The position numbers were made by a program, and so were the translations under genes. Under the pieces are notes generated by a model. It ran no database searches, had not been told where the DNA came from, and worked only from the letters and a program-made list of their open reading frames with translations. A stretch of 64,000 nt of DNA, from positions 62,001-126,000 of the forward strand of contig DASUYB010000103.1 in assembly GCA_036377595.1 (NCBI GenBank). The letters run 5' to 3'. Positions 43,618 to 54,663 of the stretch are shown one piece after another. The stretch's first letter is position 1. Every line of letters starts with the position of its first letter. Origin of the DNA: Longimicrobium sp. Lineage in GTDB: Bacteria > Gemmatimonadota > Gemmatimonadetes > Longimicrobiales > Longimicrobiaceae.

Positions 43618-43904
43618 CGCGGCGCTCCCGCGTGCGCCAGCTCCAGCGCGGCCAGGATGCGCGCGCCGGTGCGGCTGACGTGCGCGCCGAGCGCCGCCAA
43701 CCCCAGCGCCAGCGTGGAGTAGACGAGCACCGCGGACACGAGCAGGAGCAGGTGCGTGCGGTCGTGCAGGTCCGCCAGCAGCAGGAAGGCGAGCAGCAGG
43801 ATCGCCTCGACCAGCACGGCGCCCGCCAGGCTCAGCTTGAACCACCGCTCGCGGCGGTCGATCTCGTCCAGCGCGGATCTGCGAATGCGGTCCAGGTCGC
43901 TCAT
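43614..43904 (-). CDS. Two-helix membrane protein, possible anti-sigma partner
   Basis: 96 residues. A charged N-terminus (MSDLDRIRRSALDEIDRRER) precedes two strong membrane helices (about 24-44 and 53-75) and a short cytosolic C-terminus. Its start overlaps the sigma factor stop (ATGA). Position and membrane topology fit a regulator of the ECF sigma factor, but it is shorter than classical anti-sigma factors and lacks a visible zinc motif, so the role is inferred only from context. Confidence 0.6.
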   Translation of the reverse strand: MSDLDRIRRSALDEIDRRERWFKLSLAGAVLVEAILLLAFLLLADLHDRTHLLLLVSAVLVYSTLALGLAALGAHVSRTGARILAALELAHAGAPR

Positions 43905-44470
43905 GGGGTTCCTCGTTCGATGGAAGTGGGGCCGGCGTCCAGCGCCCGGCGCAGCGCGCGGAGGCCGTAGGCGAGCCGCGACTTGGCGGTGCCGGCGGAG
44001 ATGCCGAGCACGGCCGCGGTTTCGGCGAGGGTGAGCTCCTGCAGGTAGTGGAGGTCCAGCACCGCCCGGCTGGCCGGCGACACTGCCGCCATCGATTCGC
44101 GCAGCCGCGCCGCCAGCGCCGGGTCGATGCGCTCCGGCGGCTCGGGCGCGGGGGCGTGCTCCAGTGCCGCGTCGTCCGCCCAGCGCTCGCGCAGCCGGCG
44201 CTCGCGGCGGGCGTGCCTCATCGCTGCCCGCGCCGCGATGCGGAACGCCCACGGGCGGAACAGCGCCGGCTCGCGCAGCCATCGCAGCTTCCGCCAGATC
44301 CGCACGAACACCTCCTGCAGCACGTCGTCCGCCAGCGCGCGGTCGCCCACCACGCTGGTGACGAAGCCGTGCAGCGGCGCCTGCACTCCGGCCAGCAGCG
44401 CCTCGAACGCGGCCCGGTCGCCGGCCTGTGCCCTCAGCACCTGGAAGCTCTCGCGGGTGTCGCGCTGCAT
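43901..44470 (-). CDS. ECF-type RNA polymerase sigma factor
   Basis: A 189-residue sigma-70 family factor with region 2 (GFVTSVVGDRALADDVLQEV, FVRIWRKL, FRIAARAAMRHARRERRLRE) and region 4 (SPASRAVLDLHYLQELTLAE, TAAVLGISAGTAKSRLAYGL). The spacing fits extracytoplasmic-function factors. It heads a three-gene operon with two small membrane proteins, all ATGA-coupled. Start ATG 44470; a weak ribosome site precedes it. Targets are not known. Confidence 0.87.
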   Translation of the reverse strand: MQRDTRESFQVLRAQAGDRAAFEALLAGVQAPLHGFVTSVVGDRALADDVLQEVFVRIWRKLRWLREPALFRPWAFRIAARAAMRHARRERRLRERWADDAALEHAPAPEPPERIDPALAARLRESMAAVSPASRAVLDLHYLQELTLAETAAVLGISAGTAKSRLAYGLRALRRALDAGPTSIERGTP

Positions 44471-44607
44471 GGTCTGGAGATGCGGTGCGGGTGGCGTCTC
44501 TACCCTCGCGCTGGTAGAGAGCCCTCGGGGCGGGCCAGGTGTTCGAATTGGGGAAGATGCTTGTGCGTCCGACCAGGATCGCGTGCTGACACGGCCACAG
44601 ATCCCTG

Positions 44608-44667
44608 CGGCCTGCAAGCTGTTGTGCAGACGCCGATTACGGGCTGGCTGGCCTCAGGATGGCGTCG
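44608..44667. repeat. R5 repeat, copy 2
   Basis: Starts GCGGCCTGCAAGCTGTTG and carries GATTACGGG and CCTCAGGATGG. It matches 24699-24755 and continues directly into R4 sequence on the right. Confidence 0.65.
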
Positions 44668-44686
44668 GGCGGTGAGTTGAGAATCA

Positions 44687-44740
44687 CCCTCCCCCCAGTC
44701 GGTTTTGGGGGGAGGGTCGCGCGAAGCGCGGGGTGGGGGG
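44687..44740. repeat. R4 palindrome
   Basis: CCCTCCCCCCAGTCGGTTTT, its complement GGGGGGAGGG, then a second hairpin GCGCGAAGCGC and a G-run. The reverse complement of the whole unit is found at 48285-48342. Confidence 0.7.
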
Positions 44741-44815
44741 CCAAGGATGCCGCGGCCGCACGCCCGTCCGCCCAGCGCTCCATCATCAGCCCGCGCGCAC
44801 TCAGCACTCAGCACT

Positions 44816-47356
44816 TCACGCCTCGACCGGCACCGTGAACGTGAACTCGCTTCCTCTCCCCGGCGTGCTGCGGACGGTGATGTCGCCGCCCATCAAGCGC
44901 GCGAGCTGGCGGGCGACGCTGAGGCCCAGCCCCGAGCCGCCGTGCTCGCGGATCAGCCCCTGCTCGGCCTGCCAGAAAGGCTCGAAGATCCGCTCCAGCT
45001 GGTCGGGATAGATCCCCATCCCCGTGTCGCCCACCACGAACGCAGCCGCGTCGCCGTCCCTCCGCGCCTCCAGCGTCGCCTTCCCCCGGTCGGTGAACTT
45101 CACCGCGTTCCCCAGCAGGTTGGTGAGCACCTGCCGCACCTTCCGCCCGTCGGCCACCAGGGTGAAGTCCGGGTCCGGTCCGCGCACCTCGAACCCGATC
45201 CCCCGCTCCAGCGCCAGCGGCTCCACCAGGGCGGCGACCTCCTCCACCAGCGCGGAGACGGCCACCGGCGCGGCGCGGACCTCCTCCTGCCCCGCCTCGA
45301 TCCGCGCGAAGGTCAGGATCTCGTCGATCAGCTCCAGCAGGTGGCGCGCGGCGCTCTGCATCCGCCCCACCTGCGGCGCCAGCGGCTCCGGCAGCGCGGC
45401 GGGAATCCCCATCAGGAAGAGGTCCGTGTAGCCCAGGATGGCGTTCAGCGGCGTGCGCAGCTCGTGGCTCATCACCGCCAGGAAGTCGTTCTTGGCGCGG
45501 TTGGCCTCCAGCGCCCGCTGGTACAGCCGCGCGTTGTCCACCGCGAACGCCGCGCGGCGCGCCAGCTCCTCCGCGCGCTCCAGCTCCACGTCGTCGTAGC
45601 GCCTGCCCGACGTCGTCGCGCAGAGCAGGATAGAGCCCAGCACGCGGCCGCGGGCCACCAGCGGGACGGCCATGTACGCGCGCACGCCCAGCTCGCGGAC
45701 GGTGTCTTCCGGCTGCAGCTCGGCCACGCCCGGCGGCGCCGCGCCGTCGTTCACCACCAGCGGGTGCGCGGTGCGCATCACCACCGCCACGGGGTCGGAG
45801 GAGACGAGGCTGGGGGTGAAGTCCAGCAGGCGGCGCGCGGCGGCGTCCTGCGCGGCGTCGGCGTTGGCGGCGTCGACGCGCTCGATCCTGCCCTCGTCCA
45901 GCACGTCGATCACGCACACGTCCGCCATCACGGGCACGGCCAGGCGGGCTACGCGCCGCAGCGTCTCGGTGTAGTCGAGCGACGAGGAAAGCACCGTTCC
46001 CGCGTCGGCCAGGAAGCGCTGCTGGTCGCCCGCCTCGCGCAGCTCGGTGATGTCGATGCACGAGCCGATGTAGCCGGCGAGCGCGCCCTCGGCGGTGACG
46101 AGGGGGAAGCCGTGGTCGAGGACCGCGCGATACTCGCCGTCGTGGCGGCGCAGGCGGTACTCCATGCGGAACTCGCGCCGCGCCTCGAAGCTGGAGAGGT
46201 AGAGGGTCATGCACCGCTGGTAGTCGTCCGGGTGCACGCCGTCGGCCCAGCCGTTCCCCAGCTCGTCGTCGATCCCCCGCCCGGTGAACTCCAGCCAGGG
46301 GCGGTTCACCCAGTCGAAGAGCGCGTCGGGCCCCGCCGTCCACATCATCACCGGCGCGCTGTCGGCCATGGTGCGGAAGCGCGCCTCGCTCTGGCGCAGC
46401 GCGGCGGCGGCCTCGCGCTGGGCGGTCACGTCGTCGATCGTCACCACCACGCCGTCGCCCTGGGCGTGCAGCGGCGCGGCGCTCACCCGCAGCGCCACCC
46501 GCCGGCCGCCGCGCGTGAGCTCCACCTCGTCGCCGAGGACCGTCTCGCCCGTCCGCAGCACGCGCCCCGCGGGCCCCTCCTCCAGCGGGAGGGGAGCGTC
46601 GCCGCGGAAGGCCGCCAGCCGCGGGTCGCCGCGGTGCATCGTCACCAGCTCCTCGCGCGGGATGCCCAGGACGCGCGCCGCCGCCTGGTTGGCGAAGGTG
46701 ATGCGGCCGTCGGACGCGACCAGGAGCACCCCCTCGGCCATCGTCTCCAGGATCTGCCGCAGCCGGTCGCCCGCACGCTGCGTCTCGCCGTGCGCCGCCT
46801 CCAGGCGCTCGTGCGCGGCCTCGACCCCCCGGCGCAGCGCCTCGGACTCGTCGATCTGCTGCTGCAGCTCCTCGTTCAGCGACTGCATCTCCTCGGCCTG
46901 CACCTCCAGCTCCACCGCCTGCTCCTGGAGCTGCCCGGCCAGCTGCGCCGCCTCGGCCGCCTCGCGCTCGGCCCGGCGGCGCGCGTCGATCAGGCGCTGG
47001 TTCAGCACGCTGGCGATGTATCCCGCCGCGACGAAGAACCCCAGCTTCACCGCCTCGCCCGGCCCGCGCACGCTGAGCGGGTCGCCGGGGGAGAGGAAGA
47101 AGAGGTCGACGGCGACGACGGAAAGGATGCTGGCCACGATGCCGGGCCCCAGCCCGCCGTACCACGCGGCCAGGACCACGGCGAAGAGGAAGACGACGAG
47201 GAAGTTGGGCGCGATCCACGGCCGCAGCAGCGCGCAGAAGCCCGCCGCGGCGGCGACGGTGACGAGCGCCGCCGCGTACCGGGCGGCGACATGCGGCGCA
47301 TCCGCGCGGAGATCGGCGGGAGGATCCTGCCTGGAGCCGTGGGTCGCGAGCTGCAC
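44816..47356 (-). CDS. PAS/GAF hybrid sensor histidine kinase with DUF4118-like membrane region
   Basis: About 846 residues. N-terminal membrane region (four helices, ~25-125) resembles the KdpD-type DUF4118 domain. A coiled coil, PAS (ILETMAEGVLLVASDGRITF), a second PAS (DSAPVMMWTAGPDALFDWVN...HPDDYQ), a GAF domain (~470-620) and HisKA (SHELRTPLNAILGY)/HATPase_c (LTNLLGNAVKF, DTGMGI, GSGLGLSVA) follow. GTG 47356 is a provisional start. The frame is open to 47539, but that start lies in an R1 palindrome and its sequence is unlike the family. No response regulator is adjacent. Confidence 0.82.
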   Translation of the reverse strand: MQLATHGSRQDPPADLRADAPHVAARYAAALVTVAAAAGFCALLRPWIAPNFLVVFLFAVVLAAWYGGLGPGIVASILSVVAVDLFFLSPGDPLSVRGPGEAVKLGFFVAAGYIASVLNQRLIDARRRAEREAAEAAQLAGQLQEQAVELEVQAEEMQSLNEELQQQIDESEALRRGVEAAHERLEAAHGETQRAGDRLRQILETMAEGVLLVASDGRITFANQAAARVLGIPREELVTMHRGDPRLAAFRGDAPLPLEEGPAGRVLRTGETVLGDEVELTRGGRRVALRVSAAPLHAQGDGVVVTIDDVTAQREAAAALRQSEARFRTMADSAPVMMWTAGPDALFDWVNRPWLEFTGRGIDDELGNGWADGVHPDDYQRCMTLYLSSFEARREFRMEYRLRRHDGEYRAVLDHGFPLVTAEGALAGYIGSCIDITELREAGDQQRFLADAGTVLSSSLDYTETLRRVARLAVPVMADVCVIDVLDEGRIERVDAANADAAQDAAARRLLDFTPSLVSSDPVAVVMRTAHPLVVNDGAAPPGVAELQPEDTVRELGVRAYMAVPLVARGRVLGSILLCATTSGRRYDDVELERAEELARRAAFAVDNARLYQRALEANRAKNDFLAVMSHELRTPLNAILGYTDLFLMGIPAALPEPLAPQVGRMQSAARHLLELIDEILTFARIEAGQEEVRAAPVAVSALVEEVAALVEPLALERGIGFEVRGPDPDFTLVADGRKVRQVLTNLLGNAVKFTDRGKATLEARRDGDAAAFVVGDTGMGIYPDQLERIFEPFWQAEQGLIREHGGSGLGLSVARQLARLMGGDITVRSTPGRGSEFTFTVPVEA

Positions 47357-47531
47357 CGCGCGTGTCTGGATGGGGTTGCGATGTGCGCGCGAATCAATCC
47401 GGGTCCACCTGGTGGACCCGCGCCGGAGAAGCCCGGTGGAGGATGCAAGTTTCGGACACCTTCCGGCCGCCCGCCGATTCAGCGAAAGCCGGATTTCCTC
47501 CTCTGTCGCAGACCGGCCGATTGCGAAAAAG

Positions 47532-47610
47532 AATCTCACGCAGAGCAGCAGAGGCAGCAGAGGAACTGCGTGATAGTCCTCTGCGACCTCTGCGGCCTCT
47601 GCGTGAGATT
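47532..47610. terminator. R1 operon-end palindrome
   Basis: Imperfect ~33-nt arms of CAGAGGCAGCAGAGG type (47532-47564 and 47577-47610) with T-rich feet on both strands. It lies 15 nt from the stop of the minus-strand MarR-like gene. Confidence 0.65.
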
Positions 47611-47624
47611 TTGTTTCTGGAGAG

Positions 47625-48098
47625 TCAGGACTGCGCCGGCTCGCGGACGGCTTCGAGGAGCTCGATCAGGGTGCCGAGGCGCTCCGCGCCGAGATGGGAG
47701 AGCTGGCGCAGGTGCATCCGCTCGATCTCCGCGTCCAGCGGGGCGATGGCCTCGCGCCCGGCGGGGGTGATGCGCGTCCACACCACGCGGCGGTCCTCGG
47801 TGCAGCGCCAGCGCTCGGCCAGCCCGCGCTTCTCCAGCCGGTCCAGCAGCCGGGTGACGTCGGGGTCGCGCGTGATCATCCGGTCGCTGACATCGCCCGC
47901 CGTCAGCCCCTTCTCACCCGCGCCGCGCAGGATGCGCAGCACGTTGTACTGCGTGGGCGTCAGGTCGTGGCGCTTCAGGACGTCGGACAAGCCCTGGACA
48001 AGGACGTTCGCCGTACGCTGCACGTTGAGGTACGCCTCTTCCTCGAGCGTCTCGATCGGGCGGTTCTGCCTGATTTCCTGCTGGAGCTTGCCGGGCAC
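47625..48098 (-). CDS. MarR-family transcription regulator
   Basis: 157 residues. Winged helix: LTPTQYNVLRILRGAGEKGL, TAGDVSDRMITRDPDVTRLL, then RLEKRGLAERWRCTEDRRVV and WTRITPAGREAI. MarR proteins act as dimeric repressors relieved by small ligands or oxidants. GTG 48098 (VPGKLQQEIRQNRP) is chosen because AGGAGG lies 4 nt upstream; the frame is open to 48164. The target is unknown; it could control itself or the kinase gene downstream of it. Confidence 0.87.
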   Translation of the reverse strand: MPGKLQQEIRQNRPIETLEEEAYLNVQRTANVLVQGLSDVLKRHDLTPTQYNVLRILRGAGEKGLTAGDVSDRMITRDPDVTRLLDRLEKRGLAERWRCTEDRRVVWTRITPAGREAIAPLDAEIERMHLRQLSHLGAERLGTLIELLEAVREPAQS

Positions 48099-48284
48099 GG
48101 GGCCTCCTGGACGCCGCGTTGTTTCGTTTGGCCCGACGATAGACGGCGGAACGGGTGAAGTCAACGAATTCGGTTCGAAATGATGGGAACCCGACCATTC
48201 GTGGCATCTCCGCCCGCGTCTTTCCCTCTACGCGATCCCACTCACGCGCGGTGGGATGGATCGCGTGCATGCCGCGGCATCCCG

Positions 48285-48342
48285 CCCCCCTCCCCGCGCT
48301 TCGCGCGACCCTCCCCCCAAAACCGACTGGGGGGAGGGTGGG
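48285..48342. repeat. R4 palindrome (inverted copy)
   Basis: The reverse complement of 44687-44740: C-run, GCGCTTCGCGC, CCCTCCCCCCAAAACCGACT, GGGGGGAGGG. The rest of 48099-48434 holds the terminator at 48358 and the upstream region of the MarR gene. Confidence 0.7.
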
Positions 48343-48357
48343 TAACGGACGCATCGA

Positions 48358-48400
48358 AACGGCTCGCCGCCACCCGGTTTCGGGGAGGCGGCGAGCCGTT
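48358..48400. terminator. Hairpin terminator
   Basis: A perfect 14-bp stem AACGGCTCGCCGCC/GGCGGCGAGCCGTT with 15-nt loop, 34 nt past the stop of the minus-strand VIT/vWA gene. Confidence 0.7.
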
Positions 48401-48434
48401 CATCCATCTCCTGTCGAGCCGTTTCGATCGCCCG

Positions 48435-50696
48435 CTACGGCTGGGGCGCCGCGCGGACGCGGTAGATGCGGCCGTCCACCAGCACCGCCACCTGCTGCCC
48501 CAGCGCGAAGTAGCGGCCCAGCGCAGGCACCCGCTGCAGCAGCGCGAAATACTCGTCGGTGCCGAACGTCACCGTCGTCTCGGGAAGGTGGGCGTGGTTG
48601 TCGCGCGGGATGGCCGCGTCGGTCCACACCCCGTCGCGCAGGTAGAAGGTCTTGTCGCCCACGTGCTGGGCGTTCGCCGCGGCGGCGCCCTCCGCGCCCA
48701 CCGTGGCGGCCTCCTGCATCCGGCGCGTGGTCACGCTCTGCGCCACGGCCGCGCGCCCGGTCGTCGCCTGCGCGTCCATCGGCATGGTCGGCGGAGGCGG
48801 CGGAGGCGGGGGTGGCGGGGGCGCCGATGGCGGCGGGGCGCCGTTGTAGCCGCCGGACGCCGACCCGCGGATCCGCACCTGGTCGCGCACGGGCTGCGGC
48901 ACGGGCCGCGGCCGATCCTCCGCGACGGCGCCGGGCTCCAGCGCGAGGAACGACGTGTACGGCGTCACGATGCCGTAGCGCGTCCCCAGCTCCACGATCT
49001 CGTCGCGCAGCTCCTTCTGCTCTCCGTTGCTGCGGATCTGCTCCATCAGCCATCCCACCCGCCGGGTCGCCCAGAGACGCGGCAGCCAGTCGTTGGCCTC
49101 CGCCCGCAGCGGGAAGCGCTGGCCGGGATAGGTGAAGGTGCGCATCGGCGAGCCCGAGCCGCTCAGGCGGATGGCCACGTCGCGCAGCTCCGTGTCGTTG
49201 CGGTAGCGTCCGACGAGGGCGAGCTGCGTCCCCCGGAACAGGTCCGGCAACGAGCGGGGATAGACGAGGTCGGTGCGCACCGGGCCCATGTCCACCCGCA
49301 CGTCGGTCAGCACCGGGTGGTTCACCTTGTCGAAGAAGGCGCCCACCTTCACCTCCAGGTCCTCGCGCGGCTCCACGTAGTCCGACGTGCCGCCGTTCTC
49401 CGCGGCCACCCGGTCCAGCAGGCGCGTGTTGACGTCGTAGCCCACGCCGAAGGTGAACAGCCGCACGCCGCCGCGCCGCGCCCGCCGCGTGTTCTCCAGG
49501 ATCGCGGCGACGGAGGTGTCGCCCACGGTGGGCAGACCGTCGGTGAGGAAGACGAGCAGCCGCGGGCGCGTGGATTGGCGGGGGAACTGCTCCATCGCCT
49601 GCACCAGCGCGTCGTTGATGTTCGTCCCCCCCGCGGGGCGGAGGCCGGAGACGAACTCCGTCCCGCGGCGCCGGCCGGCGTCGGTCGCGGCGATCAGCCC
49701 CGTCTCCATCAGCCGCGTGTCGCCCGAGAAGGCGATCACGTTGAAGCGGTCGCCCGGGTTCAGCCCGCGGATCCCGTACTCCAGCGCGCGCCGCGCCTTG
49801 TCGATCTTCCCCTCCTCGCTCATCGACCCGGAGACGTCGAGAACGAAAACCACGTCCTTGGCCGCGTACTCCTGCGCGTGCACGGTGGTGGGCGGGGAGA
49901 TGAGGAGGAGGTAGTAGCCGTCCTTCCCCGCCTCGCGGTAGGTGAAGAGCGAGAGGCCGATCTCGCTGGGGCTGGGCGCCCAGAAGAGCTGGAAGTCGCG
50001 CCGCTCGCCCTGTCGCGCGCTCTCGAAGCTCACGCGCACGCGGCGGTCGCCGTCGCCGCGGCGGACGTCCACGGCGTGGCTGGGCGAGTAGACGGTGCGC
50101 ATGGGCTGCTGCGCGCGGATCTCCACCGTGCCGGAGACGCGCTCCACCGGGCTGGCGTTGCGGCCGATCCCCAGCGGATAGCGGTAGCCCACCGTGCCGC
50201 CCTCGGCCTGCAGCACCTGCGTGTAGGTGAGCTCCAGCTTCTTCGTCGACCGCGGGTTGATGGGGAAGATGCTGGCCTGGAACAGGTCCTCGCCCGCGTA
50301 CTCCAGCAGCCCGGGATCGCGGCGGCGCCGCACGATTCCGTCGTAGATGCGGCGCGCCTCCTCGCGCGGGCGCACCTCGCCGGCCAGCCGCCTGTCGCCG
50401 TCCCAGATGGCGAAGTCGGTGACGCTGGCGCCGCGGGGGATGGGGAAGAAATAGGTGCCCTCGAGCGTGGCGCCGGTCTCGTTGCGGAACACCTGCGTCA
50501 CGTGCGTGGTGGCCACCTGCCCCTCGATGGTGGTCTCGATGGCCACCGATTCGATGGGAAGGCCGATGCGCCCCGACGGCGGCACCCACGGCGTGCGGCA
50601 GTCGCGGCATTCGGGGACGATGATGCCCTGCGCGCCGAGCGGCGGCGCGGCGGCCAGCAGGAGCGCGGCGGCGGAGAGGAGGCGTTGGATTCGCAT
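48435..50696 (-). CDS. Secreted VIT and von Willebrand A domain protein
   Basis: 753 residues. Signal peptide (LLSAAALLLAAAPPLGAQG), then a VIT domain (SVAIETTIEGQVATTHVTQV, FPIPRGASVTDFAIWDGDR), and a von Willebrand A domain with an intact metal site (FVLDVSGSMSEEG; LTDGLPTVG). A Pro-run and Gln/Ala linker (~600-640) lead to a C-terminal domain DKTFYLRDGVWTDAAI. Family members resemble inter-alpha-trypsin inhibitor heavy chains; the bacterial role is unknown, possibly envelope adhesion or assembly. ATG 50696 (MRIQRLL) gives the signal peptide. Confidence 0.87.
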   Translation of the reverse strand: MRIQRLLSAAALLLAAAPPLGAQGIIVPECRDCRTPWVPPSGRIGLPIESVAIETTIEGQVATTHVTQVFRNETGATLEGTYFFPIPRGASVTDFAIWDGDRRLAGEVRPREEARRIYDGIVRRRRDPGLLEYAGEDLFQASIFPINPRSTKKLELTYTQVLQAEGGTVGYRYPLGIGRNASPVERVSGTVEIRAQQPMRTVYSPSHAVDVRRGDGDRRVRVSFESARQGERRDFQLFWAPSPSEIGLSLFTYREAGKDGYYLLLISPPTTVHAQEYAAKDVVFVLDVSGSMSEEGKIDKARRALEYGIRGLNPGDRFNVIAFSGDTRLMETGLIAATDAGRRRGTEFVSGLRPAGGTNINDALVQAMEQFPRQSTRPRLLVFLTDGLPTVGDTSVAAILENTRRARRGGVRLFTFGVGYDVNTRLLDRVAAENGGTSDYVEPREDLEVKVGAFFDKVNHPVLTDVRVDMGPVRTDLVYPRSLPDLFRGTQLALVGRYRNDTELRDVAIRLSGSGSPMRTFTYPGQRFPLRAEANDWLPRLWATRRVGWLMEQIRSNGEQKELRDEIVELGTRYGIVTPYTSFLALEPGAVAEDRPRPVPQPVRDQVRIRGSASGGYNGAPPPSAPPPPPPPPPPPTMPMDAQATTGRAAVAQSVTTRRMQEAATVGAEGAAAANAQHVGDKTFYLRDGVWTDAAIPRDNHAHLPETTVTFGTDEYFALLQRVPALGRYFALGQQVAVLVDGRIYRVRAAPQP

Positions 50697-50914
50697 GGGG
50701 ATGGGCTCCACGAGGAAGGATGGTCCTCGGGCTGGTACCCGCGCCGGGGACGGTAGAGTTCCGTCCACACCGCGCACGAGCGGTTCCGCAGGTGGAACGC
50801 GCGACGAGACGGCGTTCTGTCCGCTAAGTATTTAGCATCATGGGAGATGAGGGGAGATGAGGGATCCCGGGTGAGAGACATTCTGCAGGCCGCGGCGCTG
50901 TGGCCCTCACCCGT

Positions 50915-50963
50915 AAATCTGGAAGGGCCGACACATAACCCTCGTGTCGGCCCTTCCAGATTT
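50915..50963. terminator. 20-bp perfect hairpin
   Basis: Arms 50915-50934 and 50944-50963 pair perfectly; the feet are AAATCT and AGATTT, so both strands get a short T-run. It lies in the 428-bp gap between the divergent VIT/vWA and DUF1800 genes, where nothing else is recognisable. Its place in a divergent region makes a simple terminator role doubtful. Confidence 0.55.
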
Positions 50964-51124
50964 TCGACCTCTCCCGACAGCAGGAGAGGTGAACTGCAAC
51001 TCAGCGTGGAGGTTGGCTTTCGTTCCGCGGGACGGCCCAACGCCATCGCCCCATCCGCTGTACTGCCTTCCATGGCGCCGATGCGACCGGCGCCGTCGCG
51101 ATCCGCCTCACCCGCGGCACCACC

Positions 51125-53167
<2,043 letters not shown>

Positions 53168-53173
53168 AAGCGG

Positions 53174-53309
53174 TGCGAAAGTGCGACAGTGCGAGAGTGC
53201 GAGAGTGCGAGAGTGCGAAAGTAAACCGGCGCGGAATCCCGGAATTCGCACGCAAACGAAACGCACTCACGCACTTTCGCACCCTCGCACTTTCGCACTT
53301 TCGCACTTT
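53174..53309. repeat. R1-position palindrome made of 8-bp tandem units
   Basis: Six GTGCGAAA/GTGCGAGA-type octamers at 53174-53222, and complementary CGCACTTT-type octamers at 53256-53309, so the two arrays can fold on each other. It begins 4-7 nt past the DUF1800 stop and lies just ahead of the DUF1501 gene. Confidence 0.7.
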
Positions 53310-53332
53310 CGATCCGGCGCAGGAGCCTCGAA

Positions 53333-54643
53333 ATGGACCCGATCAACCGGCGCGTGTTCCTGAAGGGCGGCGCCATGGCACTGCTGGCGCTGGCCCGGCC
53401 GCCCGAATTCCTGGCGCGCTCGCTGCTGGCCGAGTCGCGCGCCGCCGCGCGGAAGAAGACGCTGATCTGCATCTTCCAGCGCGGCGCGGCCGACGGGCTC
53501 AGCATGGTCGTCCCCTTCGGCGATCCGGCGTACTACGCGGCGCGGCGCTCCATCGCCATCGCCGACCCGGCGCGGCGGGGGGCGCGGGGCGCGCTGGACC
53601 TGGACGGCCACTTCGGGCTCCATCCCTCGCTCGAGCCGCTGCTGGAGCTGTATCGCCGCCGCGAGCTGGCCATCGTCCACGCGGCCGGATCGCCCAACCC
53701 CTCGCGCTCGCACTTCGAGGCGCAGGACATCATGGAGACGGCGTCGCCCGACCGACGTTCGAGCGACGGGTGGCTGAACCGCGTGCTGCGCGAGACCGAC
53801 TGCGCCGAATGTGCAGGCCGCACGCTGGCCGATCCGCACGCGCACGCGGCCGACCACGCCGCGGGACAGGCGGCGCTCCGCGGCGTGGCGATGGGGGCCG
53901 AGCTCCCGCTCTCGCTGCGCGGCACGGCGCCGGCGCTGGCCATCGCCGACCTGGACCGCTTCGGCGTGGCCGGCGGGCACGACCCGTCGCTGGCCGGCAC
54001 CTTCGCGCGGATGTACGGCAACGAGCACGGCGACCGGGTGAGCGGCGCCGCGGGCGAGGGGCTGGACGCGGCCGAGCTGCTGAAGCGCATCGACCCCGCA
54101 CGCTACGAGCCCGCGGCCGGCGCGCGCTATCCGGGCACGGACTTCGGCCGCTCGCTGCGCCAGATCGCCCAGCTGGTGAAGGCGGAGGTGGGCGTCGAGG
54201 TGGCCTTCGCGGACTTGGGGGGATGGGACACGCACGTGGCGCAGGGCGGCGCCGACGGGCAGCTCGCCCGGCGCTTGGCCGAGCTGGCGCAGGGCCTCCG
54301 CGCGCTGCACGACGACCTGGGCGAGCGCATGCGCGACGTGGTGATCCTGACCATGAGCGAGTTCGGCCGCACGGTCGCGGAGAACGGCTCCGGCGGCACC
54401 GACCACGGCCACGCCAACTGCATGTTCGTGATCGGTGGCGACGTGCGCGGCGGCCGCGTGCTGGGCGACTGGCCCGGCCTGGCGCCCGGCCAGCTGCACG
54501 AGGGGCGCGACCTGAAGGTGACGACGGACTTCCGCGACGTGTTCGCCGAGGTGGCGGGGAAGCACCTGGGCGCCACGCACCTGGAGCGCGTGTTCCCCGG
54601 CTTCGAGGCCAGCCCCGCGCGCTTTCGCGGCGTCCTGGGCTGA
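53333..54643 (+). CDS. DUF1501 protein with Tat signal
   Basis: 436 residues. The N-terminus NRRVFLKGGAMALLALARPP is a twin-arginine signal. The body has the DUF1501 (sulfatase/phosphatase-like) pattern: LICIFQRGAADGLSMVVPFG, HAAGSPNPSRSHFEAQDIME, DLGGWDTHVAQGG, LTMSEFGRTVAENGSGGTDH and GHANCMFVIGGDVRGG. Metal-ligand-like Asp/His are kept. It is exported folded; the substrate is unknown. It lies downstream of the DUF1800 gene on the same strand, the usual pairing. Confidence 0.87.
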   Translation: MDPINRRVFLKGGAMALLALARPPEFLARSLLAESRAAARKKTLICIFQRGAADGLSMVVPFGDPAYYAARRSIAIADPARRGARGALDLDGHFGLHPSLEPLLELYRRRELAIVHAAGSPNPSRSHFEAQDIMETASPDRRSSDGWLNRVLRETDCAECAGRTLADPHAHAADHAAGQAALRGVAMGAELPLSLRGTAPALAIADLDRFGVAGGHDPSLAGTFARMYGNEHGDRVSGAAGEGLDAAELLKRIDPARYEPAAGARYPGTDFGRSLRQIAQLVKAEVGVEVAFADLGGWDTHVAQGGADGQLARRLAELAQGLRALHDDLGERMRDVVILTMSEFGRTVAENGSGGTDHGHANCMFVIGGDVRGGRVLGDWPGLAPGQLHEGRDLKVTTDFRDVFAEVAGKHLGATHLERVFPGFEASPARFRGVLG

Positions 54644-54663
54644 TCCGTAGAGAAAAGAAGGGG

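Noticed and set aside
47357-47539. Extended N-terminus of the PAS/GAF kinase from 47539
   Set aside because: The start lies in an R1 palindrome, and the added residues are Arg-rich and unlike any kinase N-terminus.
53174-53309. Possible CRISPR array
   Set aside because: The units are contiguous octamers without spacers, in two opposing blocks, and no cas gene is in the window.
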